Assembly: GCA_002439705.1 (NCBI GenBank)
Contig: DJPE01000086.1
Coordinates: forward strand, 228-13,561
Source: Christensenella sp. UBA6420
GTDB taxonomy: Bacteria > Bacillota > Clostridia > Christensenellales > DTU072
Direction of reading: 5' to 3'
Length of the DNA stretch: 13,334 nucleotides
The notes under the pieces were generated by a model. The model worked only from the letters and a program-made list of their open reading frames with translations, was not told the origin of the DNA and ran no database searches. Both the position numbers and the translations under genes were made by a program. The stretch's first letter is position 1. Each line of letters starts with the position of its first letter. Of this stretch, positions 13,224 to 13,334 are shown piece after piece.

Positions 13224-13334
13224 ATGAAACAACTTAACGAAAACGGTATATACCGTAAGTCAAAGCCTGTTTTTTCTCGTCAGGCGCGTACCGCGCTTGC
13301 GAACCGCTTGCCACAAGGGCAAGCTGTTCGCCCG
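13224..13334 (+). other. GC-rich palindromic end region with an open frame running off the edge
   Basis: An ATG at 13224 opens 37 codons to the window edge (MKQLNENGIYRKSK... in the first codons), but no ribosome site precedes it. Its Pro and Gly codons (CCA, CCT, GGG) differ from those of the clear genes, which favour CCC. The stretch contains ACGGTATATACCGT (13243-13256), a perfect palindrome, and a 14-pair imperfect hairpin at 13299-13331 (GCGAAC, GCTTGCC / GGCAAGC, GTTCGC). It is more probably the beginning of a repeat element than a gene. Confidence 0.3.

Overview
The window reads as chromosome of an anaerobic Gram-positive bacterium, most likely of class Clostridia. The signs are pyruvate:ferredoxin oxidoreductase, a non-mevalonate isoprenoid gene, lipoprotein signal peptides, purine-rich Shine-Dalgarno sites close to GGAGG, consensus -35/-10 promoters and hairpin-plus-T-tract terminators. 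Base composition is moderate, with AT-rich gaps. A Christensenellales-like member is a guess from general style only.

Layout. Positions 1-3693 lie on the minus strand: the first 186 codons of glgB (glycogen branching enzyme, running off the left edge), ispE directly upstream with its own promoter, a TetR-family regulator with its own promoter and terminator, and a membrane-anchored LCAT-like serine acylhydrolase. A 358-bp gap holding a palindrome, a 17-bp direct repeat and a strong promoter leads to nifJ (pyruvate:ferredoxin oxidoreductase, plus strand, 4052-7546), which ends in a GC-rich terminator. A convergent lipoprotein gene (7712-8767, minus) made of two related domains is divergent from a 68-residue XRE-type repressor gene (8909-9115, plus). 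A duplicated operator lies between them, and one copy fills the spacer of the lipoprotein promoter. An unrecognised two-domain protein (9175-9993) follows the repressor gene.

Positions 9994-10391 hold three arrays of short hairpins joined by 7-nt linkers (GTTAATT type), arranged around two intrinsic terminators between convergent transcription units. Beyond them a minus-strand operon encodes a polar amino acid ABC importer: binding protein, permease and ATPase (13037 down to 10392).

The most unusual content is in this importer and the arrays. The binding protein appears circularly permuted: the roughly 50-residue segment that normally ends the family comes first, right after the lipobox, and the protein stops where that segment would normally begin. 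The ATPase carries about 115 extra Lys/Glu-rich residues between the Q-loop and the LSGGQ signature. The last ~130 bp form a GC-rich palindromic stretch that may begin another repeat or a partial gene.

As a whole the region covers central anaerobic carbon metabolism (PFOR, glycogen, isoprenoids), lipid or ester hydrolysis at the membrane, amino acid uptake, and one small repressor-controlled lipoprotein locus.
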